Shown in pieces: positions 58,435-64,000 of a stretch of DNA of 64,000 nt (its first letter is position 1; every line of letters begins with the position of its first letter). The notes under the pieces were generated by a model that saw only the letters and a list, made by a program, of their open reading frames with translations, was not told the DNA's origin and made no database searches. Source of the DNA: Lindgomyces ingoldianus (taxonomy: Eukaryota; Ascomycota; Dothideomycetes; Pleosporales; Lindgomycetaceae); NCBI RefSeq assembly GCF_010093535.1, contig NW_022985186.1, positions 891,639 to 955,638 on the forward strand. The letters run 5' to 3'. Made by a program: the position numbers and the translations under genes.

Positions 58435-59333
58435 TAAAGATAATATAATTATTACTATTTACATGCTTTTTTATTTATTACACCTTTTATAGCTACTTAA
58501 TGTAGGTTGTTTTACTCTTTTAAAGAAAGTATATAGGCGCTAAGCTAAAAGCTTTGTATGTAACTAAATTACTTATATTATAAAAATAAAGTTCTTACTA
58601 TGCTTTAAAGTAGCTTATAATGCTATAATTACTTTTAGTAATATCTAAAAAAGGGTTTAAAGCGCTAGATTAGTTTCTTTTAACCTATAATAAGTTATAA
58701 TAGACTTTAATATAAAGTTGCGCACTCTATTACTACTACTACTTATATATAATAAGCCCTAGTAGTTGTAAACTCTAAGTAATACTTTAAAACTTAAGTT
58801 ATAATTAATGCTTATAAAGATAAAAATTTAGAAGCATATAAATAGTTTACTAACTTTTTTAGTTAAGGTGTTTAAGAAGGTTTTAAAAAAGGTAGTAATA
58901 ATTACACATAAGCTAGTGTTAGTATAATAAGAAATTACTAATCTTTAAAAAGCTAATTAAGCTGCTACATAATATAAATTATATAAAAGAATGTAGATTA
59001 AAGCAGAAGAAACTTTAATAATTTAAAAAAGCCTACGCTTAATAGCTTTAAAGAAGTTTAAAGCGCACAGTAATAAAAAAAAAGGCAAAGAAGTAGGTAT
59101 AAGCTAAAGTAGGTAAGCTATCCTAAAGGCGCTGCAGATAGTGTAATTAGACTAGTTATAACACGTAAACATGTAAGTAAGCAGTAGAAGTAGTATCTAA
59201 ATAATATTCTAGGCTGTACTATACTATATAGTACTAGAGCGGGTTGTTATAGGCTATAATAGAGTTTGTTAGGGTGGGGTCTTAGCAAAATTAAGCAACT
59301 TAGGTGTGTAAGCAACTCGCCTGTGAAGTACGT
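58435..59333 (+). mobile_element. pogo fragment P9 (3' half)
   Basis: Corresponds to P2 from about 14395 to its right end, including the CCHC knuckle region (near 59130-59165) and the right terminus, with TA at 59334-59335. The 5' half is missing; the left boundary is FB3. Confidence 0.82.
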
Positions 59334-59335
59334 TA

Positions 59336-59487
59336 TTTAAAAACCTAAAGTATAAGGTATATCTAATGTTCTTTTAGCACGTCTAAGTAGTGTTATTAGG
59401 AATGCATTAGTGTAAGAAAAGTAGTTTAGTAGGGTCTTAGTAAAGTAAATAACTTAGGTGTGTAAGCAACTTGCCTGTAGAGTACGT
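59336..59487 (-). mobile_element. Terminal fragment of a fold-back/pogo 5' end
   Basis: About 150 bp of the family's 5' end in reverse, ending GCCTGTAGAGTACGT with TA at 59488-59489. It is probably the arm into which P9 inserted. Confidence 0.75.
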
Positions 59488-59721
59488 TATACAATCATGT
59501 ACTTATATATATTCTTCTACTATGCTAGCTATAATGTTAACCCTTTAGCAAAGCAATAGAAAGTTAAAAACAAAAGGGTATAATATACTAAATATAGGCT
59601 AAAATCATCTTATCTAACATAGTTTATTTAGACTAGAACGACTTTAATTATTTAAAAGTTAGATAAAATAGATTTCTTAAGCTAGAGATTCGTTACTACT
59701 TATATACACCTACTTCTTTGT

Positions 59722-59801
59722 TCTATGCCTTGCTGCATTCGTCTATACATTTGTTTATTCATCTATGCCTCTCTGCATTCATCTATGCCTTGCTGCATCT
59801 A
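59722..59801 (+). repeat. 20-bp minisatellite, four units
   Basis: Four imperfect units of the TCTATGCCTTGCTGCATTCG type. The second unit is changed mostly by transitions (TCTATACATTTGTTTATTCA). Confidence 0.85.
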
Positions 59802-60968
59802 GCTACTCGCTCTTTGTCTATCCTATTCTAATATACCCGCAGTTGGCTAAAGTAAGGTCTAATTGTTACATGAAGAAAATATATATCTTAAAAGACGCTT
59901 TAAAAAATATATTAAATATCTAATTTATATTAGAACTACTAGAGAGATTTAAATTTAAAGTTGGACTACTAATTAATACTCTCTACTATTCTTAGCTTTG
60001 ATTTTCCAATACATTTATAAATTATTACAGTATGTTATTTTAATAATAACATAACATTTAGAGTAAAACAAATTATTAATAATAATTAACTTGAATAAAA
60101 ATAAACCTCTTCTTTTAGTTTTTAAAACTTCTTAATTTTATATTCTATATTTAACTTAGTATTAATATTACAGCATAGAACTAGCTATGTAATTTTATCT
60201 TTAAGTATATAAAACTAAAGTTAATAGCTTTCAAATATCTTTTAACTCTACTTAGATTTACTAGCTAACTATTAGTTTTATTAATGTAATTTATAGAAAG
60301 AAAATATAAAGCTTTTAAAAGACTTTAACGTAAGCTATTAATTATTAAATTTAAATTAAGATACTAAGAATAATAAAAGTTAAAATCTTACTACTAAGAC
60401 ATACCTTTTATGTAAAGCTATAAGAAGCACGAGAGCTATAATGAACCGGATTGCATTGATTGCTAGAGAAGTGCTTGTAGGAGTCTATATATATATAAAA
60501 TAAGTAGGTAAGTCTTAGCCGCATACATCATCGTAAGATGTATATAATCATAGTGACAACGCATCCAACGATGGTGACAACGCATTCGACTACCGTGTGA
60601 CTACTGTAAACATTTCTCTATACTAAGCGTTGCTTTTCTAAAACATTTATAAGTTAGAGTAGTATGTTATATTATTATACTATTTTTCTTTTCTTTAAAC
60701 TTACGCTAAATTAATACTAAAATAATAAAGAAAATGCTATATAAAATCTAAAGGTTTTATATTTTAAATAAAAAGTATGTTAAACTAATACTTTTAACGC
60801 TAATAGAAAATAGCTGTAGAATTGTTACAATACTTAGATATTAGTGTAACAAGGTAGGGACAGTTAACTACGTGGCCTTCTCTCGCTTATAGAGGTTTAG
60901 GCTAGACTAAAGACAACCGCTAGTGCCAGTGCTAGCCCTAGAATTACCTATATATATATTATACTATG

Positions 60969-60995
60969 CGAGAATACTTTGCTTAAGTATTCTCG
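60969..60995. repeat. Perfect 11-bp hairpin
   Basis: CGAGAATACTT, loop TGCTT, AAGTATTCTCG, in a low-RIP patch. No T-run follows that would suggest a terminator. Confidence 0.85.
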
Positions 60996-61310
60996 TGCGT
61001 ACCTTTTAGTGCAGCAGAGAAAGTCGTATAGTATCGGCTTGGCAGGCGGGGCACCTACCTGATTTCAATTAGAGTATAACTTTAGAGTAATATTATTGTT
61101 TAATATCTTTTCTTTTATAGCTTTAAGATAGTTTTATCTAGTAAAATTAAAGTCTTTTTATATTTAAGAACAGCTTATATTAATAAAAGTAGACAACTAA
61201 ATTAAGAGATTGTATCATCTATCTATATAAAGCAAGAAACCTCTTATGCTAAGAAGAATTCAAGATACTTTAACTAGCGTACACTATAGACAAGTTGCTT
61301 ACACACCTAA

Positions 61311-61388
61311 TGTTGCGTCGCTAAAAGGTCAACCTTCTAGCTAGCACAGTAGAAGGATATATATAGGCGGATAGTTGTATGCAATACA
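61311..61388. mobile_element. 78-bp insertion in FB5 flanked by TAA
   Basis: The terminal-repeat text is broken by 78 bp starting TGTTGCG and ending GCAATACA, with TAA on both sides (61308-61310, 61389-61391). It contains CCTTCT...AGAAGG as a small inverted repeat. Class unknown. Confidence 0.55.
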
Positions 61389-61925
61389 TAAGTTACTTAC
61401 TTTTACTAAGACTATACTAAACTAGTCTTTTTACACTAATACATTATTAATAATACTACTTAGATGTGGTAAAGAAATGTTAGGTAGAGCTTATACTCTA
61501 GGCTTTTACATAACACGTAAGACTTTTTAAGTAACATGCTATACCTATGTATAAAGTGTTTTAAAAAAATTATTAACTAATAAGCTATATTACTATTATT
61601 AGCTAATGTTATAGCTAACTTATAAAAGCTAAATAATAATAAAAAGTAAGTGATTCTTAAGCATATACTTAAGCGAAATATGTAATAATTTTGCTTTTAG
61701 CTGGCAGCTATAGCTAATATAGCTAACTATTTACACGTTAGGCATAATCTAAGCTATATTAGCATAAACTAGGCTAATATATTTATTAAAAGTTATCTAA
61801 AGATTAAAGTAAAGTTTTAAATATAAGTATAATTAGTAGATATCTAGTCTATTAGAATGTTTATTTTATTAAAGTTGTATATTTTATGATTCTAGATACT
61901 ATAGTAATGTCTAATATTCTTTATA

Positions 61926-62546
61926 ACGTACTTTACAGGCAAGTTGCTTACACACCTAAGTTGCTTACTTTTGCTAAGACTCTACTAAACTACCCTTTTT
62001 ACACTAATGCATTCCTAACAACACTACTTAAACGCGCTAAAAGAACATTAGATACAGCTTACACTCTAAGCTTTTAAATAAGACATAAAAATTTTAAAGG
62101 AACATGCTGCAGGTATGTATAGAGTCCTTTAAAAGACAATAAATAACTATAGCACTAGACAACCTTTACAAGCTAATTCTATAGCTAACTTACAGAGGCT
62201 AGGCAATAATAAGAAGTAGGTAATTGTTAAGACTATACTTAAGCTATATGTGCAAGGATTTTCCCCTTAGATAGCATTTATAGCTAATATAGCTAATTCT
62301 TTGCGCGCTAAGTGTAATCTAGGCTATATTAGCATAAACTAGCCTAGTATGTTTGTAAAGCGTTATTTAGAGCTTAAAGTAACATTTAAGTGTAGTACAA
62401 CTATAAAAGAGCTTTCTATAAGGGTCCTAAGGTAATTTAGGGCAGGTTTAGCCTTATAGAGAATGTTAAAGCTAAGTATAGCATCTAGGATAATAACATG
62501 TCTAACTTTAGTAAGATAGGCTTTATTATAGGCTAAATATCTATTA
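61926..62546. mobile_element. Inner fold-back element FB6 (left arm and spacer)
   Basis: Starts ACGTACTTTACAGGC after TA at 61924-61925 and runs through the arm and spacer to the family junction at about 62546. The right arm that follows ends in the outer element's terminus rather than its own. Confidence 0.7.
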
Positions 62547-63025
62547 ACTATACTTGCGCTTAAAACTTTACTTTAAGCTTAAAATAATGCTTTATAAATA
62601 TACTAGGCTAGTTTATGCTAACATAGCCTAGATTATGCTTAGCGTTTAAAGAAGTAGCTATATTAGCTACATCTTCTAGCAAAGAGGAAAATTCTTACAT
62701 ATTTAGTTTTAGTATATACTTAATAATTACTTAACTTTTCTTATTATTTAGCGTTTATACGTTAGCTATTAAATTAGCTTATAAAAGTTATTTAGTGTGT
62801 TAGTTATTTATTATCTTTTAAAAAGCGTTATATATAGCTATAGTATATTATTTATAATGTGTTACATTTTATTTATAAGCATAGAGTGTACACTATATCT
62901 AACATTTTTTAACACATCTAAGTAGTGTTGTTAGAGATGTATTAGTGTAAAAAGAGTAGTTTAGTGTAGTCTTAGTAAAAGTAAGTAACTTAGGTGTGTA
63001 AGCAACTTGTCTATTGTGTATGTTA

Positions 63026-63730
63026 TACTGTATTTAAATTCTAAACACGCTTGAAAACTAATAAAATTTCTACACTACTAACTCTAGGTTATTCTAATCT
63101 AACAGACACCTTTAAACCTAAAAATTGCCATCGCGTTGTTATTACCGCAGCCTAATGTATAGATCTTCTGTGTTGTGAAACAGATTTTATTAGCTATAGC
63201 ACTAGTATAACCCTGTTGCAGCTACTAAACTTATAGAGTAGTTGTAACTAAGCTTTTAAATTTTACTAAAGTGTTTAAAACGCTAATATTAGCGTTGTAG
63301 CAGCTCTTACATGAAGATTCACGCCTAAGCCCTTCGTGTGTTAGTACATTTATTGAAAATAAGTAGTAATCTAGGGCTAGCGTAAGGTTATCTTATACAT
63401 CTTATGTAACAACCTCTGTGTAAGTGATTCAGATCGATTAAGAGATCAACCTGTAGCTGCGCAGAGCCCTAGCACAGGCTGATTTAACTTTCGCCATGCC
63501 TTCAGAAATCGACACCGCGCAAGGTCATGACCAGGGTGAGTCAGCTATCCTCCCTGGTGGTGGCATAGGGCCCCCTTAGTTAATGCCTCCCCGCTGACAG
63601 TGCATCTCTGGGCGACTAATTCCATAAGTGTTCTTCTAGTAATCATCTATAATTAAGGCTCCCATCCAACATAGAAAAGGAAACACAGGCTTCGCACGTC
63701 GTTATTTAATAGTACATGTACATGAGATAA
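63026..63730. other. Transition from AT-rich DNA to normal sequence; no firm gene
   Basis: Composition becomes gene-like after about 63400. A plus-strand ATG in good context at 63496 (MPSEIDTAQGHDQ) runs into GTGAGT, a possible 5' splice site. No protein family is recognisable, and the segment may equally be 3' flank of the TPR gene. Confidence 0.3.
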
Positions 63731-64000
63731 CTAATCTCGGTCCGATCGCGTATCTAAATGTAGAGCGCTAAGGCCTACTTCCTCTGCTTCCCATCCTGCT
63801 AGCGTCTTTGAGGAAGAGATATGATATGGATGACTCGCGCCGAGACAGTGACGTGTTAACTGCACACACTGAGTCATAAGTTTAATAGCCTCTGTATCAC
63901 GGCCCTGCATTTTTCGGGTAAAAGCAAGATTGGCCATGCTGTTCAGCGTGGAAGGATGGTCCGCTCCCAGCTTCTTCTTGCGAGTCTCCATCACTTGCAC
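63731..64000 (-). CDS. Kinesin-light-chain-like TPR protein, C-terminal end (partial)
   Basis: 89 codons are visible, running out of the window at the N-terminal side; stop at 63731. It contains a TPR of the kinesin-light-chain/TPR_12 type (R-K-K-K-L-G-A-D-H-P-S-T-L-N-S-M-A-N-L-A) followed by a second, degenerate one (LGASHPYHISSSKTLAGW) and a short tail. In fungi such repeats often form the C-terminus of NB-ARC or patatin/nucleoside-phosphorylase NLR-like proteins, where they act as ligand-sensing arrays; whether this protein has those domains cannot be seen. Normal codon use and no RIP stops. Confidence 0.8.
   Translation of the reverse strand: MQVMETRKKKLGADHPSTLNSMANLAFTRKMQGRDTEAIKLMTQCVQLTRHCLGASHPYHISSSKTLAGWEAEEVGLSALHLDTRSDRD

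Larger units (their letters stand above)
59490..61274. other. AT-rich sequence without recognised genes
   Basis: Apart from the features listed separately, this holds no convincing ORF. About 60420-60600 and 60850-61070 are less AT-rich. The latter starts with TGTAACAAGGTAGGGACAG and carries a hairpin and a TATA-like run, so it might be part of an old LTR. Confidence 0.4.
61277..63023. mobile_element. Fold-back pogo derivative FB5, composite with an inner copy
   Basis: The outer ends share a variant terminus (CACTATAGACAAG at left, CTTGTCTATTGTG at right). TA at 61275-61276 and 63024-63025. The left arm and reversed spacer run to about 61923, where a second element starts. Only one right arm is present, so the inner right arm and outer spacer were probably lost by recombination between the two right arms. 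Confidence 0.7.

Noticed and set aside
60980..61070. tRNA gene
   Set aside because: The hairpin and GC-rich patch do not make a cloverleaf, and no B-box-like GGTTCGAATCC motif is present.

Overview
The window looks like an AT-rich, transposon-packed compartment of a filamentous ascomycete (Pezizomycotina). Nearly every element is wrecked by C-to-T and G-to-A transitions on both strands: CpA/TpG is depleted, TpA is abundant, and in-frame TAA/TAG stand where Gln or Trp is expected. This is the signature of repeat-induced point mutation (RIP). The only gene-like sequence with normal composition is a small island at about 51.7-54.8 kb (an F-box protein gene, a decayed FunK1-type kinase, unrecognised sequence) and the right edge (C-terminal end of a kinesin-light-chain-like TPR protein). 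FunK1, F-box and TPR families are typical of Pezizomycotina; the species cannot be named from this.

1-50.6 kb is one nested stack. The oldest layer seems to be a Ty3/gypsy chromovirus (gypsy-2), in pieces at 1.4-2.2 (probable), 6.2-6.6, 22.4-25.2 and 31.9-33.8 kb: gag zinc knuckle, protease, RT, RNase H, integrase, chromodomain. Into it went a ~4 kb LTR element with no recognisable genes (here 'LARD'; copy 2, 2248-6225), a pogo/Fot-like DNA transposon P1 (6583-22382), a complete Ty1/copia element (25187-31883) and pogo P3 (33763-35624). P1 holds a complete second gypsy element (6825-20757), which holds LARD copy 3 (11228-17466), which holds pogo P2 (13424-15289): gypsy-2 > P1 > gypsy-1 > LARD > P2. 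The boundaries are supported by matching target-site duplications: GTAAA, CTGCT/CTACT, AAAAC, CTAAG, and TA for pogo. Further right lie pogo P4 with a related element P5 inside it, a copia-2 gag fragment, a chimeric pogo P6 holding LARD copy 4 and a second copia-2 fragment, and a Tc1/mariner remnant.

50.6-63 kb holds several copies of a fold-back derivative of pogo (arms of about 480 bp around a spacer of about 145 bp), two copies of a ~0.5 kb solo-LTR-like element carrying a 10-bp minisatellite, and the low-RIP gene island.

Most notable: gypsy-1 and copia-1 each carry, between pol and the 3' LTR, an antisense reading frame broken almost only by RIP-type stops. Each frame encodes a short Cys-rich motif plus charged or helical sequence, and gypsy-2 may have one too. 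Also notable are the fold-back family, the minisatellite LTRs, paired 17-bp-spaced motifs in the pogo termini, weaker RIP at the outer edges of elements, and a recombinant pogo junction. No rRNA, tRNA or CRISPR was seen.
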